Positions 17,108-25,932 of a stretch of DNA of 64,000 nt are shown piece after piece. The position numbers were made by a program, and so were the translations under genes. The stretch is from Burkholderiaceae bacterium. Lineage in GTDB: Bacteria; Pseudomonadota; Gammaproteobacteria; Burkholderiales; Burkholderiaceae. Under the pieces are notes generated by a model. That model made no database searches. It was not told the DNA's origin and saw nothing but the letters and a program-made list of their open reading frames with translations. The DNA lies in assembly GCA_947472645.1 (NCBI GenBank), contig CANJBQ010000006.1, forward strand, positions 1 through 64,000, in the 5' to 3' direction. Within the stretch, counting starts at the first letter, position 1, and every line of letters starts with the position of its first letter.

Positions 17108-18094
17108 TTATTGAAAATTAATTTTTTTATTAGTGATGAGTGTTGCCCAAGTGGCAGCTTCATCTTTTATCATTTGCGAAAATTTATTCCCAGTAATCAC
17201 AAAGGGAGTAAATCCAGCAGTAACGAGTTTTTTCTTAAACTCCTCGGATTGTGATGTTTGAACAATACCATTGGCAATCATATTAATCGCTTCCGGCGAC
17301 ATCCCGCGAGGCCCCATAATTCCAAACCAAGGAATCATTTCTACTCCTGGAAAACCTTGCTCTGTAATTGTCGGCACATCCGGAAAGGTAGCACTTCGTT
17401 TACCGACCATGGCAATTAACTTGACTTTACCAGCTTGAACTGCGGGTTGCGCAATTGATAAGCCAATAAACATGCCGGAAATTTGCCCCCCCATGACATC
17501 CGCTAATGACGGCGATGCCCCCTTGTAGGGAACATGTATAAAATTGACTTTTGCTGAATTTTTAAGCAGCTCTATGTATGCATGCAAGATATTACCAACT
17601 CCTGCAGAACCTAGGCTTAATGAAGGGTTTGATGATTTAGCCAGCTGGATAAAATCAGTTAACTGATTAGCGGCAACATTATTAGCAACAATAATTCCAA
17701 TTTCAGTTTGCGCAACACAAATAATAGGCACTAAATCCTTTTGTGGATCATAAGATAAAGTAGGATCAATCAATGGATTAAAAGTAATCATTCCCGAGCT
17801 GACAAACAATAGATTCGAACCATCTACCGCGCCTTGCTTGAGTGTATTGACTGCAACGACACCATTAGCGCCAGGCCGATTTTCAGTAATCACGGTAGTC
17901 TTCAAATTCTTTTGCAAACTTTCAGCAATAATTCTTCCCAGCACATCAGTCGGTCCGCCTGGAGCAAATGGAATAATGACTTTGATCGTATTTGGTATGT
18001 TTTCACTAAAACACAAAGGACTAATAAAAATCGCTCCCATCATCAATAAGATAGTCGCTAAACCGCACTTCAAAGGCTTGAACACTAGATTCAT
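17108..18094 (-). CDS. Bug/TctC-family periplasmic receptor
   Basis: 328 residues from the ATG at 18094, preceded by AAGGAG at seven bases. The reading frame is open 39 codons further upstream, but that extension is not signal-like and is left out. Signal peptide core CGLATILLMMGAIFI, cleavage near CFSE, then TIKVIIPFAPGGPTDVLGR, ENRPGANGVVAVNTLKQG, and HVPYKGASPSLADVMGG. First gene of the Bug-hydrolase-cupin operon. Confidence 0.9.
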   Translation of the reverse strand: MNLVFKPLKCGLATILLMMGAIFISPLCFSENIPNTIKVIIPFAPGGPTDVLGRIIAESLQKNLKTTVITENRPGANGVVAVNTLKQGAVDGSNLLFVSSGMITFNPLIDPTLSYDPQKDLVPIICVAQTEIGIIVANNVAANQLTDFIQLAKSSNPSLSLGSAGVGNILHAYIELLKNSAKVNFIHVPYKGASPSLADVMGGQISGMFIGLSIAQPAVQAGKVKLIAMVGKRSATFPDVPTITEQGFPGVEMIPWFGIMGPRGMSPEAINMIANGIVQTSQSEEFKKKLVTAGFTPFVITGNKFSQMIKDEAATWATLITNKKINFQ

Positions 18095-18302
18095 CGCTGG
18101 CTCCTTAAAATCTTTTCTTATGTAATTATTTTGCATTTCTACGACCCTAATATTAGCTTGTTTTAAGAAATATACATTATTTATCGCATCAATTTGAATG
18201 CGGAAATACATGCTAAGTTGTTCTTTTTAAATACAATTTATTAAAAATAATTTTTTCATAAATTTAAAGAGTCCTAATTCAATAAGTATCGCCCTATAAA
18301 AA

Positions 18303-18308
18303 TTGACA
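18303..18308 (+). promoter_or_regulatory. Candidate -35 element upstream of the MFS operon
   Basis: A perfect TTGACA lies in the 281-base AT-rich spacer between the divergent Bug and MFS genes, about 68 bases before the MFS start. No good -10 stands at 16-18 bases (TTTAGA at 18325 is weak), so this is only a candidate. The rest of the spacer shows no gene. Confidence 0.25.
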
Positions 18309-18375
18309 GTATAAGTAATAAGGGTTTAGAGTGAGGGGATAAATAAAGCTTATAAAAGCTATTAAAGGAGACAGC

Positions 18376-19668
18376 ATGGCAACCAATACCCTATCAGATA
18401 GTTCTATACCTGAATCGTCTGAAATTACAAAATACCAAAAATTAGTTCTAATATCGGCATTCCTGGGTTGGATGTTTGATTCCATGGATTTAAATATTTT
18501 TACATTGATTCTATTTCCGTGTATTAAAGAACTCATTCAATCAACAAATCCCGCAGAAATCGCAAAAATCGGCAGTATTGTTATCGCTATCAAGTTATTT
18601 GCTTGGGGTATCGGAGGTGTAGTATTTGGAGTAGTTGCAGACCGTTACGGTCGGGCCAAAACGATGGCGCTTACCGTTCTTATTTATGCTTTATTCACAG
18701 GTCTTAGTGCTTTTGCAACAAGTTGGGAAATGTTGGCCTTCTTTCAAGCGCTTGCAGGCATAGGTATTGGTGGTGAATGGGCTGCAGGTGCCGCAATCAT
18801 TGCTGAAACTTGGCCTGCCAAAAATCGCGCTAGAGCCATCCAAGTTATGCAATTAGCTTTTGCCATTGGATTTTTCTTGGCAGCAATCAATAATTTGTTT
18901 CTCGGTCAATTTGGCTGGCGTTGGGTTATTGGCGTCGGTATCGTACCAGTCTTCCTCACTATCATCATCCGTCGTTATGTCAAAGAACCTGAGCGCTGGG
19001 TAAAAGTTAGCGAAGAGAGAAAAAATAGCCCCCAAGGAGAGTCTAATTGGAAGATATTCTCCGCTATATTTAGTAAGCCCCACCTCAGAAATACAATTAT
19101 TGGTGTCACTGTTGCATCAGCAGCGATGCTTGGCTGTTGGGCTGGACTATCACTCATGCCAACTTGGATTATGCAATTAACCACAGCTGCTAAAGCAGGT
19201 AACCCCGTCACAATGGTGAGCTATGCATTTATGCTCATGATGGTTGGCGCCTTCGCAGGATATGTCAGTTTAATTTGGTTATCAGATTTCTTAGGTCGTA
19301 GGAAATGTTATTTCTTATTTTGGAGTTTGGCGCTCGTATCCTCTCTCTATTTATTTACTCAAGTGAATGATATCTACACATTACTATGGTTTATGCCGAT
19401 CTATGGCTACTTCGTCATTGGTGGCTTTGGCACATTTGCCACCTATTTACCAGAGCTGTTTCCAACACGCGTTCGAGGAACTGGGCAGGGATTTTGCTGG
19501 AACATGGCTCGCTTTTTAACTGGGTTCGGGCCATTGAGTGCGGGATTTTTAATCCAGTCCATGGGCTCTATTCCAAAAGTTGCGGCGACACTTTCATTAC
19601 TATTTATTGTCGGTTTAGTTGCAATTTGGTTTGGACCAGAAACTAAAGGTATTCCTTTAGAAGATTAA
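18376..19668 (+). CDS. MFS transporter, probably organic/aromatic acid:H+ symporter
   Basis: 430 residues with about 12 membrane segments. MFS signatures: GVVADRYGRAKTM in the loop between segments 2 and 3, GIGIGGEWAAGAAIIAE at segment 4, and LPELFPTRVRGTGQG late in the protein. The N-terminal FDSMDLNIFTL carries the membrane Asp typical of the aromatic-acid (AAHS) and metabolite:H+ symporter groups. Ribosome site AAAGGAGA. First gene of the run leading into the molybdenum hydroxylase, so it may import that enzyme's substrate. Confidence 0.88.
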   Translation: MATNTLSDSSIPESSEITKYQKLVLISAFLGWMFDSMDLNIFTLILFPCIKELIQSTNPAEIAKIGSIVIAIKLFAWGIGGVVFGVVADRYGRAKTMALTVLIYALFTGLSAFATSWEMLAFFQALAGIGIGGEWAAGAAIIAETWPAKNRARAIQVMQLAFAIGFFLAAINNLFLGQFGWRWVIGVGIVPVFLTIIIRRYVKEPERWVKVSEERKNSPQGESNWKIFSAIFSKPHLRNTIIGVTVASAAMLGCWAGLSLMPTWIMQLTTAAKAGNPVTMVSYAFMLMMVGAFAGYVSLIWLSDFLGRRKCYFLFWSLALVSSLYLFTQVNDIYTLLWFMPIYGYFVIGGFGTFATYLPELFPTRVRGTGQGFCWNMARFLTGFGPLSAGFLIQSMGSIPKVAATLSLLFIVGLVAIWFGPETKGIPLED

Positions 19669-19690
19669 TTATTTTAAAGAAAGTATTCGT

Positions 19691-20422
19691 GTGAGTAATT
19701 TAATTGTTAATGTTGAAAAATCTGTAGCAAAAATTGTTTTAAATCGTCCAGAATTTGGCAATCGTATCGAAATGTCAATGGTCAAAGAAATGACTCAATT
19801 GATTAATGGTTTTAGTGTTGATGAAAATGTTAAAGTCATTTATCTGACAGGACAAGGCGAAGACTTTTCGCAAGGCCGCCAAGTGACTAAAGTCGACCCA
19901 GCCAATAAGCCTCCGGCCAAACCAGCAACCCAAATTCGAACAGAAGTTACAGACCCCATATTGGCGATTTATGCTGCGATGAAATCTTGTCAAATCCCCT
20001 TAGTATCGTCCGTTATGGGCAGTGCCTTTGGTCTTGGCTGTGCCATATCGGTTCTTTGCGATGTGACGATTGCTTCCACCAAAGCACGGTTCTCATTGCC
20101 TGAGATGAAAAGTAACTTACCTCCAACACTTGCTATTTCTGCCGTAATGCACGCAATCCCTAGAAAAGCTTTGGCGCATTTAGTGTATTCAACCGATGAA
20201 ATTAGCGCCCAAGAAGCATTTGATTACGGTTTAGTCAGCAAAGTCTATTCCGTCGAAAACTTTACCGCCCAAGTCGATGAATATATTGCAAAAATGGTCA
20301 CTAGAGATCGTGCTGCACTATCTGCGGTTAAAGAGTATCTAAATTTAGCCCCGGGGAAAGACTTCGAAATTGCATCAAGATACGCTTCAAACTTACTCGC
20401 AGGAGTTCTTGCTTCCCAATAA
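19691..20422 (+). CDS. Crotonase (enoyl-CoA hydratase/isomerase) superfamily protein
   Basis: 243 residues with GTG start at 19691. The crotonase core is clear: IVLNRPEFGNRI, a degenerate oxyanion loop GEDFSQGRQV, and VMGSAFGLGCAISVLCD. Of the two hydratase glutamates, the first is replaced by Ala118 and the second is kept as Glu138 (SLPEMK). A simple hydratase is therefore doubtful; isomerase, lyase or ring-hydrolysis chemistry is as likely. Expected substrate is an acyl-CoA thioester. It is placed between the MFS gene and the molybdenum hydroxylase subunits. Confidence 0.82.
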   Translation: MSNLIVNVEKSVAKIVLNRPEFGNRIEMSMVKEMTQLINGFSVDENVKVIYLTGQGEDFSQGRQVTKVDPANKPPAKPATQIRTEVTDPILAIYAAMKSCQIPLVSSVMGSAFGLGCAISVLCDVTIASTKARFSLPEMKSNLPPTLAISAVMHAIPRKALAHLVYSTDEISAQEAFDYGLVSKVYSVENFTAQVDEYIAKMVTRDRAALSAVKEYLNLAPGKDFEIASRYASNLLAGVLASQ

Positions 20423-20476
20423 TCGGATTCAGGTGAGTTATAGTATTTCATTACAAGTACCCTTATAAAGTTGATT

Positions 20477-21088
20477 ATGGCGTTAATTATCAAAACCTCT
20501 TTTCTAGCTAAAGCTTCAAAAGATCAAGTTTGGAAACTCATTACCGATATCGAAAAGTCTGCGCCGTGCTTTCCGGGAGCGGTCTTAGGGGATAAATTAC
20601 CCGATGGCTTTTATCAAGGTGGTTTCAATGTAAAACTTGGCCCAATGACATTTAACTTTGCTGGTAAATTTGGATTTACCGAGCAAGATCAAGCAAATCA
20701 TCATGCCAAGATCATGGCAACGGGCACTGATACAAAGGGAAGAGGTGGAGCTCAAGGCTTAATCGACGTCCAATTAATAGAAATAAACCAACAAACAGAG
20801 GTACAAATTATTTCTGATGTATCTTTGTCGGGCTCTGTCGCTCAATATGGCCGTGGGGTTGGCATGATTCAAGCTATCTCTCAACAACTCATTAATGAGT
20901 TTGGTAAAAATTTATCGGCAATGATACTAGAAGATAATCCTTTAACTGCTTTAAGTCCCTCAAAGATTGAAGTTAGTGTTGATCAGGTACCCCATCGATC
21001 AACTCCTCAAAATTCCATCAAAGTTCACGAATTACTTTGGCAAACCTTTTTGACTTGGGTCAAAGGTCTATTTCCTAACAAAAGCTAG
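20477..21088 (+). CDS. CoxG/SRPBCC-family protein of a molybdenum hydroxylase operon
   Basis: 203 residues from ATG 20477 (a TTG two codons upstream is also possible). Residues 1-150 form a START/SRPBCC fold of the CO-dehydrogenase subunit G family: AKASKDQVWKLITDIEKSAPCFPGA, then GPMTFNFAGKFGF. A C-terminal tail of some 50 residues ends in a Trp/Phe-rich segment (LLWQTFLTWVKGLF), which may be a membrane anchor as in CoxG. Such proteins are thought to assist assembly or membrane recruitment of the hydroxylase. It lies directly before the FAD subunit gene. Confidence 0.8.
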   Translation: MALIIKTSFLAKASKDQVWKLITDIEKSAPCFPGAVLGDKLPDGFYQGGFNVKLGPMTFNFAGKFGFTEQDQANHHAKIMATGTDTKGRGGAQGLIDVQLIEINQQTEVQIISDVSLSGSVAQYGRGVGMIQAISQQLINEFGKNLSAMILEDNPLTALSPSKIEVSVDQVPHRSTPQNSIKVHELLWQTFLTWVKGLFPNKS

Positions 21089-21096
21089 AGACGTCT

Positions 21097-21972
21097 ATGA
21101 AACCTGCTCCATTTACTTATCATCGTCCACAAAATATCAACGAAGCCCTCAAATTAGTTGCAGAGTTAGATAACTATAAAATTATTGCTGGCGGCCAATC
21201 ACTAATGCCAATGATGAATTTTCGTTTCTTAATGCCTGACCATATCATCGATCTCAACCAAGTAACTGAACTCAGTAGTATCTCCAAAGAAGGTTCATTT
21301 TTATTTTTAGGGTCGATGACACGCCAGCACACAATTCATACTTCTGCCATCGTGCAAGAATCAGCACCCATCATTACTGAGGCCTATTCATTAGTGAGTC
21401 ACCGCCAAATACGCAATCGTGGTACCTATGGAGGTAGCCTTTGTCATTTAGACCCTTCCTCTGAGCAGCCTTGTTTTACGGCGGCCTTGGATGGTGTCAT
21501 TGAAGTTGCTAGTAAAGATGGTCGTCGTGAGGTCCCTATTGCTCAGTGGACGGCTATGTATATGACGCCGGACTTAGCACCTAATGAGATTATGCTAGGA
21601 GCAAAACTCAATATCTGGCCAGTAACTCATGGCTGGTCATTTATGGAGTACTCAAGAAGACATGGAGATTACGCCGTTGTCGGGGTCGCGGTTCTGGTGA
21701 ATCTAAATAAAGATATGCACATTGAGAAAATCTCACTGACACTTTGTGGAATTGATGCAGCTCCCGTGCGTTTAAATATAGCTGAAACCTCTCTCATCAA
21801 TCACCCCGCCGACGAAGAGGCTATTCAAACTGCGACAGCTGAAATTGAAAATCTATCCAACATCATGGAAGATGCTCTCAACACAGCTGATTACCGTCGT
21901 CATCTTGCAAAAACATTAATGAGGCGAGCGATGACCGTTGCCTTTGATCGTGCAAAACAGAGGATTTCATAA
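21097..21972 (+). CDS. FAD-binding subunit of xanthine-dehydrogenase-family hydroxylase (CoxM-like)
   Basis: 291 residues. FAD loop IIAGGQSLMPMMNFR (about 29-43) and the second motif RNRGTYGGSLCHLDPSSEQP are the standard signatures of the medium subunit. It takes electrons from the 2Fe-2S subunit and passes them to an acceptor. Its TAA overlaps the ATG of the 2Fe-2S subunit by one base. Order here is G-M-S-L, unlike the second system at 50-54 kb. Confidence 0.9.
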   Translation: MKPAPFTYHRPQNINEALKLVAELDNYKIIAGGQSLMPMMNFRFLMPDHIIDLNQVTELSSISKEGSFLFLGSMTRQHTIHTSAIVQESAPIITEAYSLVSHRQIRNRGTYGGSLCHLDPSSEQPCFTAALDGVIEVASKDGRREVPIAQWTAMYMTPDLAPNEIMLGAKLNIWPVTHGWSFMEYSRRHGDYAVVGVAVLVNLNKDMHIEKISLTLCGIDAAPVRLNIAETSLINHPADEEAIQTATAEIENLSNIMEDALNTADYRRHLAKTLMRRAMTVAFDRAKQRIS

Positions 21973-22457
21973 TGGATCAACGCATTATTCATATTAGTGT
22001 CAATGGCAAATCCTATGAGCGTGAAGTGGAAACACGTCGAACTCTGGCAGATTTTTTACGAATTGACTTAAAGTTAACCGGTACGCACCTTGGTTGCGAG
22101 CATGGAGTTTGTGGGGCTTGTACTGTTTTATTGAATGGTCATACTGCACGGGCCTGTTTAACACTGGCTGTTCAAGCAGACGATTGCGAAGTTACAACCA
22201 TTGAAGGTCTTGCTCATCCAGATGGCACTCTATCAGAATTACAACTTGCTTTTAGAGAGTGTCACGGCTTGCAATGCGGATTTTGTACGCCAGGTATGTT
22301 AACGACCTTAACTGAATTTCTGAATGAAAATTTATCCCCCACAGACGCCGAAATTAGGGATGCAATTTCTGGGAATTTATGCCGCTGCACTGGTTATCAA
22401 GCCATTGTAGATGCCACCCTTTTGGCAGCTCGTAAACTTCGGGAAAAAAGAGTATGA
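21972..22457 (+). CDS. [2Fe-2S] subunit of xanthine-dehydrogenase-family hydroxylase (CoxS-like)
   Basis: 161 residues with two clusters. The N-terminal plant-ferredoxin-type cluster uses Cys42, 47, 50 and 62 (CEHGVCGAC). The C-terminal helical cluster uses Cys102, 105, 137 and 139 (CGFCTPG and CRCTGY). The length is normal. It wires the molybdenum site to FAD. The last four bases overlap the Mo-subunit start (ATGA). Confidence 0.93.
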   Translation: MDQRIIHISVNGKSYEREVETRRTLADFLRIDLKLTGTHLGCEHGVCGACTVLLNGHTARACLTLAVQADDCEVTTIEGLAHPDGTLSELQLAFRECHGLQCGFCTPGMLTTLTEFLNENLSPTDAEIRDAISGNLCRCTGYQAIVDATLLAARKLREKRV

Positions 22458-24823
22458 ACCAACATTTTGAACCATCACTACTGCACACAGATCGCCCAGA
22501 GCAATTTATTGGAGCTCGTATACAACGAACTGAAGATGAGCTACTTCTAAAAGGACAGGGAAGGTATGTCGATGATCTACCATTGGTTAATGTTCTTTAC
22601 TCGGCCTTCTTAAGAAGTCCTCATGCTCACGCAAAAATTATTTCGATCAATACTGAAGCTGCTTCTCAATTGCCTGGCGTTCATAAAATCTACTTGCATA
22701 AAGACTTACCAGCATGCGCTCAAAAACGAGTTCCTATTTTATTGCCGAACCCAGCCATCAAACACTTAATGATGCAAGAAGTATTGGTTAGTCAAGAAGT
22801 CTGCTGTGTTGGTGATGCCATAGCTTTCGTTGTGGCTGACAATCGATATATTGCTGAAGATGCATGCGCTTTAATCGAGGTTGAGTACGAAATATTTCCT
22901 GCTGTAGCTGATTGCTTAAAAGCCCTAGAGCCTAATGCTCCTTCTTTTCATACCTCAATACCCCATAATCTTGCCGCGCAAGTTAAAACTAGCTTTGGAG
23001 AAGTTGAAACTGGGTTTAAAAATGCTGCGCATGTCGTTCAAGAAGTTTTTTGGAATAATCGAGGTTCTGCTCACCCAATGGAAACTCGTGGCTACGCTGC
23101 CGAATTCCACCAAACGTCTGGTCAATTAACTGTTTGGGCATCTGGACAAACCCCCCATTTAGAAAAGAAAAATTTAATCGATATATTAGAGTGGGATCCA
23201 GAAAATCTTCGAATTATTCATCATGATGTTGGGGGTGGTTTTGGTCCTAAAGCCATTTTTTATCCCGAAGAAGCGATGGTCGCAATTGCAGCACATGAAC
23301 TCTTGCGACCAGTCAAATGGATTGAGGATCGTCGTGAACATTTCTATACAGCTACACAAGAGCGAGATCAGTGGTGGGATATCTCCATCGCTTTAGATGA
23401 AAATGCCAAGATTATTGCCATGAAAGTCGATATGACTCATGATAATGGTGCTTACCTCCCTTGGGGCATCATCATGCCTTACATTGGCATCACAACAACT
23501 CCTGGACCTTATGTCATTCCAGCAATTGATATCAATCTAAAGGTTGTATATACCAATAAAAATGCAACCTCCCCCGTTCGTGGTGCGGGACGACCACAGG
23601 CAGTTTTTGCAATGGAACGGATCTTAGATAAAGCGGCCCGGGTTTTAGGTATTGACCGTGCAGAAATTCGACGGAGAAACTTTGTTCAACCAGAACAAAT
23701 GCCATATAACAATGGTTTTATTTACCGCGACGGTAAACCTATGATTTACGATAGCGGTGATTATCCAAAATGCCAAGCATTGGCATTAGAGAAAATTGCT
23801 TATGATGACTTCCCTTCTCGAAAAGCTGCTGCACTTAAAGAGGGGAGATATATAGGGATTGGGATTGCTAACTATGTTGAAGGTACAGGTCTTGGTCCAT
23901 TTGAAGGAGCAACTATACGCATTCAACAGAATGGTCGAATTACTATATTGACTTCAGCATCTTCACAAGGGCAAGGACATAAAACGACTTTTATGCAAAT
24001 TTGTGCTGATCAACTGCATGTACCCTTAGACATGATTGACGTTGTAACTGCAGATACAAACGCGATCTCCATGGGGATTGGAACTTTTGCAAGTCGTGTT
24101 ACTGTCAATGCTGGTAACTCTGTCTTTTTAGCAGCTCAAGTCGTTGCCAAAAAAGTTGCAAGTCTTGCAGCATTCATGTTGCAATGTCAACCTGAGGATA
24201 TCGTCTTAAAGGATGGTATTGCGATCAACAAACAGGATGCTAGTAAGCAAAAATCTTTTGCGGAACTGGCTCGAGTCTCTCAAGGGATGCCCGGATTTTC
24301 TTTCCCAGTGGGGGTCACTAACGGATTAGAGTCCACCGAATATTTTTCACCCGCACAATCAACATACTGTAACGGAACTGCTGCTGTAGAAATTGAACTA
24401 GATCGAGACACATGTCAAATTCACATCATTAAGTATGTAATGGCTCATGATAGTGGTAATTTGATAAACCCCCTTCTTGTTGATGGCCAAGTGCAAGGGT
24501 CCGTTGCTCATGGACTGGGTAACTCAACCCTCGAAGATATGCAATACGATGATCAGGCGCAACCAGTGACTACGAACTTTGGTGAGTACTTACTACCAAC
24601 GGCACACGATATTCCAAAAGTTGAGATGCATCATATGTTCTCACCTTCACCCCTTAACCCCCTAGGAGTTAAAGGTGCTGGTGAAGGCGGGACAATCCCT
24701 GCTGCTGCTGCAATAGTCGCGGCGATTGAAGATGCGATTTCTGACACAGGTGTCTTTTTGACTCAAGCTCCAATGACGCCACCCCGATTGTTTGAGATAC
24801 TTAAAAAAGCTGGGGCATATTAA
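22454..24823 (+). CDS. Molybdopterin-binding large subunit of xanthine-dehydrogenase-family hydroxylase
   Basis: 789 residues. FVDDLP/RSPHAHA opens the fumarase-like a/b hammerhead domain, GGGFGPKAIFYPEE is the first cofactor loop, and PVRGAGRPQAVFAMER is the active-site loop. KGAGEGGTIPAAAAI carries the catalytic Glu. The loop lacks the CSFR of true CO dehydrogenases, so this is a generic aldehyde or N-heterocycle/acyl-CoA hydroxylase. With a crotonase and an MFS carrier in the same unit, a furoyl-CoA-type or heteroaromatic substrate is possible, but no CoA ligase is present. Converges with the next Bug gene after three bases. Confidence 0.88.
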   Translation: MNQHFEPSLLHTDRPEQFIGARIQRTEDELLLKGQGRYVDDLPLVNVLYSAFLRSPHAHAKIISINTEAASQLPGVHKIYLHKDLPACAQKRVPILLPNPAIKHLMMQEVLVSQEVCCVGDAIAFVVADNRYIAEDACALIEVEYEIFPAVADCLKALEPNAPSFHTSIPHNLAAQVKTSFGEVETGFKNAAHVVQEVFWNNRGSAHPMETRGYAAEFHQTSGQLTVWASGQTPHLEKKNLIDILEWDPENLRIIHHDVGGGFGPKAIFYPEEAMVAIAAHELLRPVKWIEDRREHFYTATQERDQWWDISIALDENAKIIAMKVDMTHDNGAYLPWGIIMPYIGITTTPGPYVIPAIDINLKVVYTNKNATSPVRGAGRPQAVFAMERILDKAARVLGIDRAEIRRRNFVQPEQMPYNNGFIYRDGKPMIYDSGDYPKCQALALEKIAYDDFPSRKAAALKEGRYIGIGIANYVEGTGLGPFEGATIRIQQNGRITILTSASSQGQGHKTTFMQICADQLHVPLDMIDVVTADTNAISMGIGTFASRVTVNAGNSVFLAAQVVAKKVASLAAFMLQCQPEDIVLKDGIAINKQDASKQKSFAELARVSQGMPGFSFPVGVTNGLESTEYFSPAQSTYCNGTAAVEIELDRDTCQIHIIKYVMAHDSGNLINPLLVDGQVQGSVAHGLGNSTLEDMQYDDQAQPVTTNFGEYLLPTAHDIPKVEMHHMFSPSPLNPLGVKGAGEGGTIPAAAAIVAAIEDAISDTGVFLTQAPMTPPRLFEILKKAGAY

Positions 24824-24826
24824 TCA

Positions 24827-25804
24827 TTACTTGGTGATATTGCCTTCTTTAGCAATTTTTCGGCTCATTTCTAATCCTTCTTGAATTTGCTTTTTAAATT
24901 CATCTGCAGGAGATGCAATGATTTTAAATCCGATATTATCAAAAGATTCTTTTATAGACGCACTTTTCATCGTGGCTTGTAATGCGGCTTGAAGTTTTAA
25001 TGAAATATCTTTAGGTATGCCACTCGGTGCAACAATGCCTATCCAACCTGAATAATTCCAGTTTTTTAATTCAGGTACGCCGGTCTCAGAAAAAGTTGGT
25101 ACATTAGGTAACAGTTTAGATCGTGAATTACCTGATATGGCTAAGGCGGTTACCTGACCTATAGCTATATAAGATTTAATGTCCCCCATATCTGGCAACA
25201 ACATACTGACTTCACCACTCAACAAACCTAACTGAGCAGGCCCACTCGATTTATAAGGTACGTGGAGAGCTTTAATTCCAGTTAAACTGAGAAATGCTGC
25301 AGTTGTAAAGTGGATACTAGATCCACCGCCACCACTACCATATGTAAGTTTATCGGGATTAGCTCGGGCATAACTCACAAATTCGGCCATATTTTTAGCT
25401 GGTATCGTTGGGCTAATAACAAGCACGGATTGATATTCAACCGCATTAATTAATTGCGTTAAGTCATTCACTGGATCATAGCTAAGATTCTTTTCTAATG
25501 CCGGGTTATAAATCATTGAAGCTGGTGAAACAATACCAATGGTATACCCATCTTTAGGAGAGGCGATAACGGACTCTACCCCAATTTTTTGTGAAGCTCC
25601 AGGACGATTGATCACAATAATTGGCTGTCCAATTTCTATCGCTAACTGCCTAGCAATAACTCGCGCCGTCATATCGTTGGGACCACCAGGAGCCGTTGGA
25701 ACAACTAAAGTAATAGGTTTATTGGGGAAGATTTGAGCGCTGCAATACCCGGTATGAATGGCGAATATTGCCCATATAAAAACCTTAAATGATTTAGTCA
25801 ACAT
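24827..25804 (-). CDS. Bug/TctC-family periplasmic receptor
   Basis: 325 residues, monocistronic, tail-to-tail with the molybdenum hydroxylase operon. Signal peptide core VFIWAIFAIHTGYC, cleavage near CSAQ. Motifs: FPNKPITLVVPTAPGGPNDMTAR, then VINRPGASQKIGVESVIASPKDGYTIG, and HVPYKSSGPAQLGLLSG. Preceded by an ATAGTCTCCGG-type leader (GGAGA on its own strand). Ligand unknown. Confidence 0.9.
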   Translation of the reverse strand: MLTKSFKVFIWAIFAIHTGYCSAQIFPNKPITLVVPTAPGGPNDMTARVIARQLAIEIGQPIIVINRPGASQKIGVESVIASPKDGYTIGIVSPASMIYNPALEKNLSYDPVNDLTQLINAVEYQSVLVISPTIPAKNMAEFVSYARANPDKLTYGSGGGGSSIHFTTAAFLSLTGIKALHVPYKSSGPAQLGLLSGEVSMLLPDMGDIKSYIAIGQVTALAISGNSRSKLLPNVPTFSETGVPELKNWNYSGWIGIVAPSGIPKDISLKLQAALQATMKSASIKESFDNIGFKIIASPADEFKKQIQEGLEMSRKIAKEGNITK

Positions 25805-25884
25805 AGTCTCCGGTTTTTATTGATTTTCTTTTTTATAAAACAATTATATATTCATGACCACTTAGAAGATGCAATCAATTTCTA

Positions 25885-25919
25885 GCTTCATCAAGGGATA
25901 AATTATCCCTTGATGAAGC
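25885..25919 (-). terminator. Strong hairpin between htpG and the Bug gene
   Basis: Perfect 16-base inverted repeat: arms 25885-25900 (GCTTCATCAAGGGATA) and 25904-25919, with a three-base loop AAT. It sits 13 bases after the htpG stop. The T-run (CTTATTTTT) follows the arm on the plus strand, while in the htpG direction the hairpin is followed only by TAGAAATTG. It is thus a termination or mRNA-stabilising hairpin for htpG, of weaker intrinsic-terminator form in that direction. Confidence 0.65.
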
Positions 25920-25932
25920 CTTATTTTTGCAA

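Noticed and set aside
17108..18211. Longer reading frame for the Bug gene starting at 18211
   Set aside because: The extra 39 residues are not signal-like, and AAGGAG sits correctly before the ATG at 18094.
22454..24823. Carbon monoxide dehydrogenase (CoxL) identity for the first Mo subunit
   Set aside because: The active-site loop is PVRGAGRPQ without the CSFR motif of CO dehydrogenases, and no CoxDEF genes are present.
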